From: Ascidia mentula | Taxonomy: Eukaryota > Chordata > Ascidiacea > Phlebobranchia > Ascidiidae | Assembly: GCA_947561715.1 (NCBI GenBank) | Contig: OX387205.1 | Span: forward strand, 12,839,001 to 12,903,000 | Length of the DNA stretch: 64,000 nucleotides | Direction of reading: 5' to 3' | Part shown: piece after piece, positions 41,301-52,700 of the stretch | How the letters are laid out: every line of letters starts with the position of its first letter | How positions within the stretch are numbered: position 1 is the stretch's first letter | Notes under the pieces: model-generated | Database searches by the model: none | What the model saw: the letters and a program-made list of their open reading frames with translations, nothing else | Told to the model about the DNA's origin: nothing | Position numbers and translations under genes: made by a program

Positions 41301-41699
41301 CTGTAAGATTCGAATGTAATTTTAAGCTCCTTCGGGCTCATGTTTACATATTTTTCCAACCTAATTTGCCGCATACGACACATCAGTCAACAAAACTAAT
41401 AAAATTAATACATTCTATGCTTAGTACTGTGAGAAAGCAGACAGCCGCAATCCGCAGAATGTCGCCCTTGGGCAGGGTTCCTGTCGCGGTTCGTCGTTCC
41501 TCCCCTTCGATCCGCGGTCGTCGCGATCCCTCGGGCTCCACAATCGAAGGAGGTATGACGTAACAATTACTATGACGAAACCACTGGTTTTATACCTTTT
41601 CCAGCCAAATACCTTTCCATCGCCATGGCGACGCACACAGTGACGTCACCGTACTATAGAAATAACGACGACACCGATGACGCAGTCCGTATGCTATGA
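38307..41699 (+). CDS. Uncharacterised Ser/Pro/Arg-rich protein, 9 exons
   Basis: I do not recognise this gene. A phase-consistent model joins 38307-38402, 38586-38671, 38725-38868, 38956-39210, 39901-40079, 40397-40518, 40918-41039, 41458-41552 and 41605-41699, giving 397 residues and TGA at 41697-41699. The N-terminus is acidic (LCADLLEMFDPH, CQDLHDDELEL). The rest is basic and probably disordered, with likely phosphorylation or 14-3-3 motifs (LRKSKSSR, KRHHRAASDPSLR), a proline patch (RRPNVTPPPVIYY) and a basic cluster (PRPWKPPSSPELVRKRK) that may be a nuclear signal. KRHHRAASDP and the PWKPP segment faintly recall FAM53-family motifs (KRHCRSLSEP, SPWRPGSSK), but order and spacing differ. 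Least certain are the 3' end of exon 4 (an alternative GTAAGA donor lies at 39071-39076) and the GTTCGA donor of exon 5. Confidence 0.62.
39211..39900. other. Intron of the plus-strand gene, possible alternative exon
   Basis: The intron opens with a (TA)n run at 39221-39237. An acceptor-like site (ttttgcag) near 39397 is followed by an open segment that runs in frame from exon 4 to a stop near 39555. That would give an alternative C-terminus. Confidence 0.35.
39221..39237. repeat. (TA)n microsatellite
   Basis: A short run of alternating T and A lies just inside intron 4 of the plus-strand gene. Confidence 0.8.
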
Positions 41700-41817
41700 T
41701 GGCGTGTGGAAATATGGGGGTGTTTCAGCGCCAAGGCGAGGGAGCTGACGTTTGCAACAATCCAATACTACTCGATTGAAATATATAAAATACTTCGTTT
41801 TTAGAAGTTTTTCGTTG

Positions 41818-41823
41818 AATAAA
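41818..41823 (+). terminator. Polyadenylation signal of plus-strand gene
   Basis: AATAAA lies about 120 nt after the TGA stop at 41697-41699, the expected distance for a short 3' UTR. Confidence 0.6.
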
Positions 41824-41919
41824 CCTTGCAATGGACTTCGTGTTGTAGATAATGTGCACACATACGGCTATCTGGTCATCGCAACTGTTGTTATAGTTTG
41901 GAACATATGTATGAATTAG

Positions 41920-41925
41920 TTTATT
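41920..41925 (-). terminator. Polyadenylation signal of ZIP gene
   Basis: The minus strand reads AATAAA about 150 nt after the ZIP stop codon (42075-42073). It lies about 100 bp from the opposing AATAAA of the neighbouring gene, so the two transcription units converge closely. Confidence 0.6.
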
Positions 41926-42072
41926 ACGAATTTTCGGCGGTTATAAAGTTGTGCATTAACTGCAGACACTAATCTTAATATACATATATCTGTCACAAAG
42001 CAAGTCATCAAACACCCAATTTCTACTACAGCTTGCTTGACACTACATGCATACAGGTACAATAGAGCTGTG

Positions 42073-45000
42073 TTAACCAATGCTGTTCTCCAAGTCATCT
42101 TCGTATAACGCAATTAAAAGTAGTAGAGCCCAACCAAGCAGCAAGCCAAAGTTTTGTAAAATAAAAGTTGTCCAAGGGCGCTGTTTGTCCTCGTGCCAAA
42201 GCTCCGGGAACTGTGAAAAAATTTGACCAGTTGTAAGCCAGCAAAATATGGATGACAAGCAGTATCTCAAAAGCTAAATGCCACTTTTGAGTGACACATG
42301 TTGTATTTTGGACCATTTGGCCAATATTTAAGGTCTATGGACACCCATGACCGATGACAATTTTGAATACCTTGTTTGGGAAGAGGTATAGTATACAAAA
42401 TTAATTGCTGAAGGTATTGTATAGGGAAGTTATGTGGATCTGCTCGATAATTCATTGTTGACCCTTAGGGATTCATAGATCCCCATTTGAGAAACCCTGA
42501 TATATTGGGAATACGCCTATACGACCCATCTGTGGAAAGCATACGTTAAATAATAATAAAATAAGCGTCCCATTGTATAAATCTCTAAGATTTCGCAAAG
42601 CAAAAATTACATTTATAGCGACTCCAAATGAGTTAATGAAGCGTAGTTTAAGAAGTCTGATTTACATTAGGGCCTGCTGTTGAAACAGCTCCCGCGTATA
42701 TGAAGTAACAACTTTTACGGAGGTAATTTCGATAAAACTATACACCACAAGAAGCTGTGTGACATTTTGCTTTACTCAAGGCTTATTGTATTTTTGTCAT
42801 TATTCAATTTTATGGACAATGACAAACGGTTTATTATTGCTCTACAAAAATTGTAAAACAATGTAGTATTTTTCAAAAATAAAACAATAGGCATATTCAA
42901 AAAAAAATTTTCAAAATAAAATTTGTGGATGTCCACTGTGCGTCTCACCACATCAACGAAGGCGACGTATAGAAAGATTCCAGAGATAATCGCAAGTAAC
43001 CACCTCCTAATCTCCTCGTCGTTGGATATACCCAAACCGATGTACAAACCGATGTAACAGCAGCATGCTGCAGCGAAGTTTAGCAAAAGTGCTTTGGTTT
43101 TGCTTACCCCGGAGTTAAGGTACAAAGCAAAGTCACCTAGAAATTAAAAACGTTTTTGGATTCACAAAAAACAATGACCCTATGTTTATTTATATACCGA
43201 TACTGATGGTGATAAAATGACGTATTTATGCGTTGTGTACTTCCGAATTAGGCCGAATAACTCAGTTGTATCTTTTATGGTAAGTGTGGTTGCTTCATTT
43301 TGGCAGAATCTGGCCCTCGATAGGCATGTATTGAAAAATAAATTAAATTGTTTAAAAGATGGTGCCACAAGTTCGATTTTTTATAGTTTGCAATAAACTA
43401 GCTGATTCAAATACGAAACATCTTGTTGTAAACATATTGATTTGTATCTTTTACTCAATCTTGCAATATGAACAGTTTTGTGTCGTCATTCATTTGTTGG
43501 TGATTAGTTGAAATTGAGTACAGACCGGTAGTGCACAACTCAAGCAGTGATGCGTGACTTTTTTGTCGCGTGATACTCATCGCGTACCTAGCATTTGTGT
43601 GACCTTGGTTCAGTTTTGTTCTATCTAAATATACATTCTAGCAGAAATACTAAAACATTAATTTCTGTAGCATTTCGTTTGTGGTTGCCAGGCATGCTAA
43701 TGCAAAAACTGCCCACTTATACCAAAATGCACGACTTGGAAGGGAAACGAACCATCAGCAACATTACATTGACCGATTTATATCAACCAACGCCGTTCTT
43801 CACAGAGATGGGGTTTCTGAAGTACGCACACTATGATGCCACAGGCACCGACAGTTCATCATTTCAACGTGCCTTTTTCTGCATTGCAATGTGTCGCCGT
43901 TATTTGCACCTGATATAGCGAGAGGAACTCGCGAAAGCTCATGTTTTTTTGTCTTTTTAAACAAGACCAGAAAGGTGCAGTTCGATAACACAAGACTAAT
44001 ACGGCTTATTTTATAACCAAAGAGTATATGTGGGTATACGCTAAAAGGCCTTTGAAATAGTTACGGAAAACTTACTGAATTCGTGCGGAAGCTCGTGGCA
44101 AAATATTGCCAGGGAAGTCCCCACTCCCGTAACCCAGCTTTCACTGAAGGCGACACCTAGTGCCAGACCGTCACCAAAGTTGTGGAGGGCGTCGCCGATC
44201 AAAATCATCACAGCGATGATTGGAATCCCTGATAAAAAGTGAAAACCAAATCTTACAAACAATGTTCACCCATAATAGCGGCAAAATATGCGTTCAAGCA
44301 TAGCATTTTTTCCGCAAAGTTTTGTCAGCACAAATTTATGCATTTTACGAACCTAACAATGTGGGGTTTTCTTTGGTTTTGCTTTGTTCCAAATCAATGC
44401 TTTTGTTGTCACTTTCCTCCTCAGTTTCAGAGTGTGCGTGACTGTTTTGTATCACCACCTAGAAAGTGAAATGTTTGCAACGTAATGCATAATTTGTATG
44501 TGGCTAAATGACTCAAAGCATATTTCAATATTGTATAAACATCATTCTTGCCATCCTATTTAACACGAAAAATATTTAGTTGGACACGCGAATCACTCAG
44601 TTTGAAATAATACCTCAGTATCACAGTAGTGCAGGGCGTGATGAGAAATATACGAAATAAAACTAACTAGAAAATGATAATAGATTTAACACCATTACAG
44701 TGTGTGTTATGTTTACAAAGCAATTATTTCATTTATATCTCAGCAACTACAATTATATGTTCCGGCGGGTATACTGACCTCATTGCCGTGGGCGCTTGCG
44801 TTTTTTTCTTCTCCAGAAAAACTTGTCACGGTTACGGTAATTTCCGATACCCCCGTTTTCTGTTGTAAATCGTCGTGATTGTGGTGGTGATGATCCTGGC
44901 AAATTAACATGTCGTGTAAATGCACTGATACATGTTTAAACATTCTTTTGTCATATTTATGTACGCCTTTTGTTGCTTTAAGATTCGGTTGCAACTGGAT

Positions 45001-47866
45001 TAAACCATACGTGTATTTGCAAAAGAAGTATAATTGCTGAACTATCATACATACACAAACTTCCAACTGCATGTTAGACCGGTGGAATTTGATAGCACCG
45101 GTAAAAGTTCCTAAATGCCTCCAACGTAATTACACATTTTAAAAAAAAGGTTTTGTCACCAAGGAAAGAACATGATCATATTCCACCGGAATATCCATCT
45201 TTAGACATTTGTTTGAGTTATTTGTGAGTTACTCACGTGACTATGCGCTGCCCCGAACAATTTCATGCACTTTTCAAAGAGGAACATAAGCCAGATTCCA
45301 CCGAGGCAAGCACACAACTTCCACAAGTAGTCGTTTTCGTCATCATTCGTGGAAGCCCCGTCACCAACACCGATAGCCTAAATGACGTCATAAATTACTT
45401 GTAAACTTCATGTCGCCAAGAGAACTAAAACAAACAAATATTGTGGATTGTCAACACACATAACTGAACAGAGGTATATTCAGAGTTACCATATAGCGTG
45501 CCTATTTCTTAGATTTTTGCCTACTTTCAAAAGCAATGTCTTAGAAACTGCAATTGTGCATATGTCTAGGAAAGCTTATTCACAGCAGCGTATTTTTTAG
45601 TCCATGTCGATGGTAACCTTGATTATGTGAGAACCATTCGTTGACTAAACAGTAATGAATTTTAAGTATTTAGTTTGTTTGGTAAATTAATTTAATTGAC
45701 AGATAAGGAACACACGCATTATTCGTTGTTTCATTGATGTCATATCTTTACGATGATTTGGCAAAGAAGCACCTGCGTACATATGGGATGAGATGAAACA
45801 AGGCATCCGCGGTTAAAGTGCCGATTCCAAGTGCAATAAAACACTGCATAAGAACGGTATAAAACCGGCTTCCCAACGCCGGGATGGCGAGAATTCCAAC
45901 GAAAGCCAGAGCACTGATGATGGTGACAGATGCGGTTGCGTATCCGTACTCTACACAGTAAGATTAGTTGGTGTTTGGGAACTCGTACCTTTTCTACACA
46001 CGCTGTTGCTGATTATTTTTTATGTGACATTTAAGAAGTCAACCTGACCGAATTGCATGCAACCTAACCGAATTGCATGTAGATGCTCTATGTTCAAAGC
46101 AACAAGCTAAAAAAACATATCATCTCGGATGCTTTGGAAGGAGTTTTCTATAGGGCTCTTTGTTCCAGCGCTTGCACATATTTTACCAGAAGTTAGCTTG
46201 AATAAGTTTCTTTTTTGATAAAAATAAACAGGCTTTTATATGCACAAAAGAGCCATAAGAGTCAATGAAAGCTGAAGACAGGTGTACGGCCTGTAAGTTC
46301 TCTCATCAGTGCGGCTGGTGACTGTGACACAGGGCCAGCTGGTAGATTAGCAGGCACACAGAGTGGAAATCTGAAATAGTGTGTACACCTGTCTAAACAG
46401 GCTTTGATCCGAAAAATAGCATTGGAATCATCTTTCGCATAATTGAGTATCAACAGTTAACTTCATAGGAATACAACACAATAGAAATTATAAATCAACT
46501 ACACGAATTTCGAAAAAATTTATAGTTTTCGGAGCTTGAAGGTAAATACATCCCTAGAGATGCAGCCCAGTGATTTGCAGCCAGCAGCTGAGTCTACCAA
46601 ACACTCTGTGTACGTTGCAGTCAATCAATGGCAGAGTTGGGCAGATTTACATGAAAGTCAAACTAAGTATAACTTTTCACTCAACTCATTGCGGTCGTAT
46701 AAACTGCTGGTGCGGGAGTTGTTTGATATTCTGCGAAGTAAAAGAAAAATATTATAATAATAAACAAACTTTGCCTCATGGCATTGTCAGTGTTACTGAA
46801 AAAAGACACAACTCTGCAAATACGACGATCTTTTAACTGCCAAAAGATTTTGGGTTTTTACTTAAAAGTATAGTCGAAAGAAATCTAATACAAAGTCCTT
46901 TGTTGGCCATAAAGCTGCCCATAGATTTGGCTATTTCTAAAATTTCTATCTTACAAACAAACAGGAAACAAAATCGGCATGTGAGTGGAGGAAGCTCACC
47001 TGTGTCTGCTCCTCCATCGGCTGCAGTTGTGTTTGAGAAGTTCTAAAAATATCATTTTTTAAGATAATTCCTAAAGGTCGCAGTGTTACTTCCAAAACCT
47101 GTTAGATATATTTACACTGGTTCCCAACCGAGGTATCTCTTGTTATTTCAGGGGTGTCGAGAGCTTTTTGTCATATTTATTCTTGTAATTACAGAAAGGT
47201 TGTAAAGCACTGATTTAGCAAATTTGAAGACTGTTTGCTGCAAAAAGTCCAATTCTGACGTATTTTTTTAGGATGAACATTGAAAATGATAAGAACACTT
47301 ACGTCGCGTTCGGCAATTTCTCCTCCATATTGATCTTTCCCTGCGAACCAGAAAACAGCAATATTTACTTAAAACAAGTGTAGGTAATTGAATTTGCGTG
47401 CCAACCCAGCAGCCGCTTTCAGCTTATGACAGAAGTTAAATACAAGCAAAACAAACAAGGACTTTGGTTGTCAATTCACAGGCTAACATAATTGGGAGTT
47501 TACAAGGGTGAAGTACAGCCTTGTTATAAGTTCGTGGCACTGACTTGTTTTAATGCCAACGTAGTGAAAAAATAAATCTTATTCTAGGGAAAATTATGAA
47601 TAAATGATATTACTGAAATGTAATTTGCGATAAGCGACTTACGGTACGTTGATTTCTATGTTCCAGTATTAACTTTACTCTATAGTCGTTTGAACGTAAA
47701 GTAAGGGTCAAAGTTTCACCGCAAGAACCTAAACGGCTACTATATAATACAGCTTACTGGCAACATAACTGTACAAACACCCACACTTACCTGACACAAG
47801 TTTCTGTCCAAAGCCAAAGCTTGTCAAGCACAGCAAAACAGTCAAAGCCAATACCGATGACTTCAT
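42073..47866 (-). CDS. ZIP (SLC39) metal transporter, LIV-1 type
   Basis: ZIP proteins move zinc and other divalent metals into the cytosol. Ten coding exons join in phase: 47791-47866, 47303-47340, 47000-47042, 45781-45950, 45237-45377, 44779-44895, 44353-44458, 44076-44228, 42949-43136 and 42073-42210, giving a complete 389-residue protein. Residues 1-20 are a signal peptide. The ectodomain is short (about residues 21-52) with two N-glycosylation sequons (NFS, NTT). TM1-TM2 end in HLIPY (105-109). A His-rich cytosolic loop starts DHHHHNHDD at residue 157. Metal-site motifs are HNFGDG (246-251) and CHELPHEF (274-281), the latter in place of the usual HELPHEL-G-D. The C-terminus ([17 protein letters not shown]) is closest to ZIP12/ZIP4; the CCCYIGL stretch recalls ZIP8/14. 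Exon 7 uses a GTTCGT donor. Confidence 0.93.
42211..42948. other. ZIP intron 9, extended open frame
   Basis: This phase-0 intron separates VDV from FPELWHED, a junction fixed by homology. If the GTGAGA donor is not used, the frame continues for about 52 codons into the intron, replacing the last transmembrane helix by an unrelated tail. That is more likely an unspliced artefact than an isoform. Confidence 0.45.
43137..44075. other. ZIP intron 8, nothing recognised
   Basis: This 0.94-kb intron interrupts the [11 protein letters not shown] motif in phase 1. I see no exon, RNA gene or clear repeat. An open plus-strand frame at 43595-43918 has no recognisable features. Confidence 0.5.
44076..44228 (-). 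CDS. ZIP exon with the binuclear metal site
   Basis: This 153-nt exon encodes TM4 and TM5. It contains HNFGDG and CHELPHEF, whose His, Asn, Asp and Glu residues form the metal site in ZIP structures. The first position of the second motif is His, not Glu as in ZIP8/14, which argues for a zinc-type site. Its donor is GTAAGT, and the next exon supplies [10 protein letters not shown]. Confidence 0.92.
45378..45780. other. ZIP intron 4 with an interspersed repeat
   Basis: The intron is phase 0. Bases 45500-45575 resemble 48991-49064 (see the repeat entries). Otherwise nothing is recognised. Confidence 0.45.
45500..45575. repeat. Interspersed repeat, copy 1
   Basis: This stretch of about 75 bp in a ZIP intron shares the blocks TATTTCT, TTTTGCCT, TCTTAGAAA and TGCAA-TGTGC, in the same order and spacing, with 48991-49064. 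Confidence 0.4.
45951..46999. other. ZIP intron 3
   Basis: This 1.05-kb intron is phase 1. It contains the degenerate inverted-repeat element at 46266-46400 and no recognisable exon. Confidence 0.5.
46266..46400. mobile_element. Degenerate relative of the MITE-like element
   Basis: This stretch in a ZIP-gene intron is bounded by ACAGGTGTAC and GTACACCTGT in inverted orientation. Inside, CTCATCAGTGCGGCTGGTGACT resembles the interior of copy A. It is either an old copy or a related family. Confidence 0.4.
47791..47866 (-). CDS. ZIP first coding exon, signal peptide
   Basis: The ATG at 47866-47864 opens a hydrophobic stretch ([18 protein letters not shown]) typical of a cleaved signal peptide, followed by QKLVS and a GTAAGT donor in phase 1. 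The bases before the start are ccggaaaa, with no competing upstream in-frame ATG seen. Confidence 0.85.
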
Positions 47867-49226
47867 TTTTCCGGTTATATTAGCAGACCACAGCTAGTGG
47901 TTATACTTGACACTCAAGTTCTTACAGTTCAGCAGCTTACACTACGAAATGTTTGCTGTAAAGGCAGATCGAGTCCTCTTATAACAAGCAGTCAATATGT
48001 ACACAAAGTTTGTTGTACATTAAAGATAAAATTGACTTTCCATGCTAAGAATAATGCGACCGTTATATGCTGGGACGTACTGCTTCGCAACCAGTTTGCG
48101 CGACTTCTTCCGCGTTGTATACATTTTGTCAGCATTCATCGAGTTACATTTATGGAATACAAACAGTCGTAAAAGTACATAATTCGATTGCTTTTACGCG
48201 AACCTTGCGTTTGCATATGACCACGAGACTGACGCAAGAACCCTTTGATATTGATTTGACACATGGGGGAAAAAGATTGATTCGATGTTTCAAAACTTAA
48301 TTAAAACTATGGCATTGCCAGTCCAAAATGCATAACACAAGTTCTCCATTGAAAGAATTGCGTCATTGGGCGTTAACATTGGACAGCCTTCCCGACATAC
48401 GTTTCTATCATCTGACATGTCCAAATATTGTCAGATTGTTTGGTCGGGTTGCTCTTGCAGCTTCCAAGTTGGACGCGATAATTTGTACGTTCAGGGCAGT
48501 TCACGATGTTGTTTGTCCATCATTAATCACTCGCAGTACCGTTTCTTCCTTGCTGACAACGCTATGCTAACGAGAGTGTTCTTCCTATTATTCTTCAGCC
48601 TGTTGATGCTGGCCCTGGAATGTGGAGAATGGGAACAAAGGAAAGAAAACGTCAAATGCAGAACTGGTTTGCCTCAATTCTGTATTTGGTTCTATGAGCA
48701 ATATAAGCCAACCACTAACTTATAGTGAGAGCCGTTACAACGCCTGTCTGCTTGCAGTGCGAACATTGGTTTGTTGCGTGATGATAGAGTTCTTACAGAA
48801 ATGTTTAAACATGTTAAAACCAGATGAGAAAACAAGTCTTTTTATAATCGCTTATTTCAGACTATCTTCATTGTTTTTTTCGGCCACTTTATTTCTTTGA
48901 ACTTGTGAACCTTATTCCAATATTTCTCCTTCCCTAGTTTTCTGCCCCATTATTGACTACAACGCACAACGTGTAGGCAAGAGCCAGGTTGCTTATTTCT
49001 AATATATTTGCCTTTTTTGCGAGCAGTTTCTTAGAAAATGCAAATGTGCTTATTTCTGGGAAACGTGCTAACTTTGGATTTGCATGGTTATCGCCTCTAA
49101 TCGTGCATATTTGTTCAACAAATACGAAATATTGGCGTATTATATGGCGCAGTGGTGGACGATTTTTGATTGCTGAAGAAATTAACAATATTCTCAAAAT
49201 CGGACGGAAATTTGACACAAATCGAG
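47867..49226. other. Intergenic region, ZIP 5' side to collagen 3' side
   Basis: This 1.36-kb stretch should hold the ZIP promoter, as it is upstream of the minus-strand gene. I see no TATA box or metal-response element of the TGCRCNC form that I would defend. It contains the interspersed repeat copy at 48991-49064. Open frames here (48366-48725, 48622-48900) have no homology that I recognise. Confidence 0.5.
48991..49064. repeat. Interspersed repeat, copy 2
   Basis: This is the partner of 45500-45575, in the same orientation, just downstream of the collagen polyadenylation signal. It may derive from an old short interspersed element. Confidence 0.4.
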
Positions 49227-49232
49227 TTTATT
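49227..49232 (-). terminator. Probable collagen polyadenylation signal
   Basis: The minus strand reads AATAAA about 500 nt after the collagen stop codon (49737-49735). The 3' UTR it implies contains an unusually GC-rich patch at about 49,490-49,560. Confidence 0.45.
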
Positions 49233-49734
49233 TTGTAATCCATGTACAAGATTTTTTGTCCTGCACCATATGTGATACTAATGAACCAAATATCTTTTCT
49301 GCAATAAATTCACACAGTTCGTTTGGTCGCTCCGAACGCACAGCAAAGTTGTATTTCTCACCGTAAGAAACAAAATGCACGTCGACATTGCAAACGGTGA
49401 AGCACTGTCGACGCACAACGCGCAAAAAGAAGGAAGGTAGATTTCGTTAAAGAAAAAGCACCGCCTGCGGATTAATTTTTGTGGGGACCGGATCTGGCCA
49501 ACGCACATGGGGGAGTCCAGCACACTCGTCCCGTGGGCGAAGGCCGGCCGGGCCGGGGGGGCCAAAACGGTCAAATCGAAGGTGAGATCCTCGCACCAGC
49601 ACTTACAAGGATCGCACCCCCGTCCATGATGCGGATTTCCGCGGGGATTGAACTGCCTTTTTCCCCGCACAACATCCGCGATCCTCCCGAAGTGTTGCCG
49701 CCATGTTTGAGAAGGTCGTGTTCGAGGTGCAGAA

Positions 49735-52700
49735 TTAGCCACTGAAGCAGACGCGGCCAACCTGGTAGCCGTGTCGCTGTGGTTTGGTGCCGAAGTCGAA
49801 GGACTTGTAGTCGATCAGAGGCAGGACGTCCACCTCTCTCGTTCTTATCTCCAATACCACTTGTCCAGTTTCGCTTCCACTCTGTGGAGAAGGTGTTTAT
49901 TTAGTAATAATGGGGTTAATTGCGACATTGCAACGTTTAAGTTTCATACTGTGAGAAAATTACTGAATAAGTTTATGTGTTTTTAACCTTATTTTTATGC
50001 GCTTAAACTATATTTTGTTGTTGTACCTTCTTTAATAATAATTGCGTATTGTACCTTATTCGAAGACAATTTTGTGTTTTCCGCAACACGCAAATTTTGA
50101 CAGGTTTGTTTCTTATTTGGAATCGTATCGTGGAATTAATTTTACAACAAAGCAATGTGTTAGAAATCCCGTCACGACAACAATAATAAAAACTTACCCT
50201 GCAGGAATCCTCAATGAGGGTGATGTGCTCACTCCCGTAGGTGAGTGTCTCTTCGTTTGCTCCCATCAAATGGATGGCATTGTCGTAGCCTTCCTCCGAA
50301 TCACGCCACCCAACAGAGTTGACGCATTTGTACGTGAAGAGTTGGCGAGCTTCGGACGAGAGGAGACGCAGGAAGTTGAACTGGGGGATGCTCGTGTTGT
50401 AATCGAACTGAAAAATCAAGTTATTTTGGTTTATTCGTTGAAATTCTTCTTTACAAAATCACTCTTTTTTTATATCTGATGCAGAAATTCTGCAAATCTA
50501 ACACCCAAATGAACCCATGAACGCATTTAACCTGATTTAGGCAAAGTCCACGAACCACATATCAAATATAAAAGAGCGCTAAGTGGACCCTGCCCTGATT
50601 GATGAGTGTACTAACGAAATCACGAGGCAAACGGCAAAAAGCAGAGTTAGCAAATTCTGCGTTGTTTGATGATCGTCACACGGTTTACGTACAACTAAAT
50701 CGTGTTGCGTAATTTGCTGAGTATTGAAAAGTGTGCGCAGGTGGATTTGCGCAATTCGAAGCACTTTCCTGCCGATGTCTCGTATATTAAAAGGTTACGA
50801 GGATACGCGCCTTAATTAGGCAGTGAATATATATGCAGAGCAATATAACACATCGTGAATTACTATTCACACGCTTTGCTGTAGGACTATCATTTGTTGT
50901 AAAAATATTTCTAAATTATTGTGTAACAGGTCGTGTTTCTCAAATTCTTTATCCGGTTGCTATATTGTATGAGCTTTGTTTTAAATTTTAATAGTGTCCA
51001 TATACCAGTGAGGAAAAATGGGTAAATTCAAGCAATAATCTACTGCAGATGTCAACTGCATTCATAACTCACCCTGTCACCCATTCTGTACGAACTGAAC
51101 CACGTGCCCGGTGTAGCTTTGGGCCATCTTCGGGCTGGAGACTATAACAACAGAAAATCTTGTTACATTCAAAAGTATAGCAATAGGTTGATCGACGAAC
51201 TTATTTGATTAGTTTATATAAATATGATGCCCGAGGCATTATGCTATCCATAATATTACGTATGTCCATATTAATTCCACAGACAAAGTATGGTATTGAG
51301 GTAGTATTGGGAGCGTATACCAATGGGAGACTATCAGAAGGTCAACGTTCAGTTCCCAACTTTTGCTATTGTACCATTAGCGTTAGCACAAGTAACGCAG
51401 GAGTATTGCGACGATGGAATAACAAGATAACAAGACGAGACCCAGACATTCTAAACTGGTCTTCCTCTAATGCGCAACTTAAACAAACTATCCAAACTAC
51501 GAGAACATGTTTTCGAATATTAGTAATAGGAATAGAATGGCCGATAACTAGTTCTCTGGTGAAAAAGGTGCAACAAATTACTCCTTACTGCACAGTTACT
51601 TTGATCTTGGTTTGAAAGCAAGTGTTTTGTGTGTATTGCTATATAAAGGAAATCTCTGTGCATATTGGCGTTAAACGCAATATTTTCGCCCAGATCAAAG
51701 TAACAGTTTCAATTGTTTGGGAAATAATCGGAAACAATGCCGCGGTCTATAATGAACACGTGGCCGCTCGGGAGAAACTGGAAATCAAACTTACACTTGG
51801 GTTGATCGCCTCAATACAAGTATCGCCCTCAGCTTCGAAATCGCAGTGAACTTCGATGGAATCCAAGGCGCAGCCTCCGTTGGGATCAATCCAGTAAGTA
51901 CCTGTGTGTAAAGCATGCTTAGACTGTTGAAGTTGGGGCTCATGATTTCATCAGTTGCTTACAACCATATTTCAACAGAGAACGTTGTGCTTCCAGGCTT
52001 ACGACAACGGGGCATGGTACCGCGTGTGTTTAATTTACTGCACACTGTACAGTGTATTTGTACTGTGCACTGCACTGTACAGTGTATTTGTACTGTGCAC
52101 TGCACTGTACAGGGTATTTGTACTGTGCACTGTACAGCGCCCGTGCACTGAGTCTGTGCAGTTCCTCGTTTGTAGTTAACGTGAAGTACTGTTTTCTTTT
52201 TATCGTTTTCGGAATTGTGTCCAAGTTACAGTTTCTTATTAAATAAATCAATAATGTCATAAATACAGTGAAAAAGAAGACCTTGCTACTGGTATTTTTC
52301 ACATGAAAGTTGTCGAAAAAAGTATTTGTCGGCTTAAAAGCTGCCTTGGAGATTCTGTCTCAAAATTTGATCGCTGGTAACTTTACAAATTAATTATTTA
52401 CTAAAATCGATTCCTGTCAAGTTTGAAACGATTCGAATCTTTACCAACTTCTGGACAAACACGCGTTGTTTGCGTGAAAAAAATAGTATTCTGACTTATA
52501 CGACAAAGTCTACTAATATTTGTGTTTTTTACTTTTCTTGAACTTTTTTGTATATTTCCGCATGGCAAGGCACGATTGGGAAGGCCTTTACTTGGCGGTC
52601 TCTGTTATCGTAAATCAACACAAGGCTTAATGGCATCGCAGCCAAGTTCAATACAAGCTAATTTTGAAATAATACTAATGTCCTCGCCGCGAACATATTT

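Noticed and set aside
48366-48900. Overlapping plus-strand frames with a hydrophobic stretch
   Set aside because: Cysteine- and leucine-rich but without signal-peptide context, homology or splice evidence; likely chance in AT-rich DNA.
49278-49760. 160-codon minus-strand frame at the collagen 3' end
   Set aside because: It overlaps the last collagen exon out of frame and runs into the 3' UTR; the conserved frame ends GRVCFSG then stop.
50042-50479. 145-codon plus-strand frame
   Set aside because: It is antisense to the collagen C-propeptide exon 50198-50407.
51979-52302. Open frames on both strands with Tyr/Leu/Cys-rich repeats
   Set aside because: They are produced by the 30-bp tandem repeat, whose period is a multiple of three.
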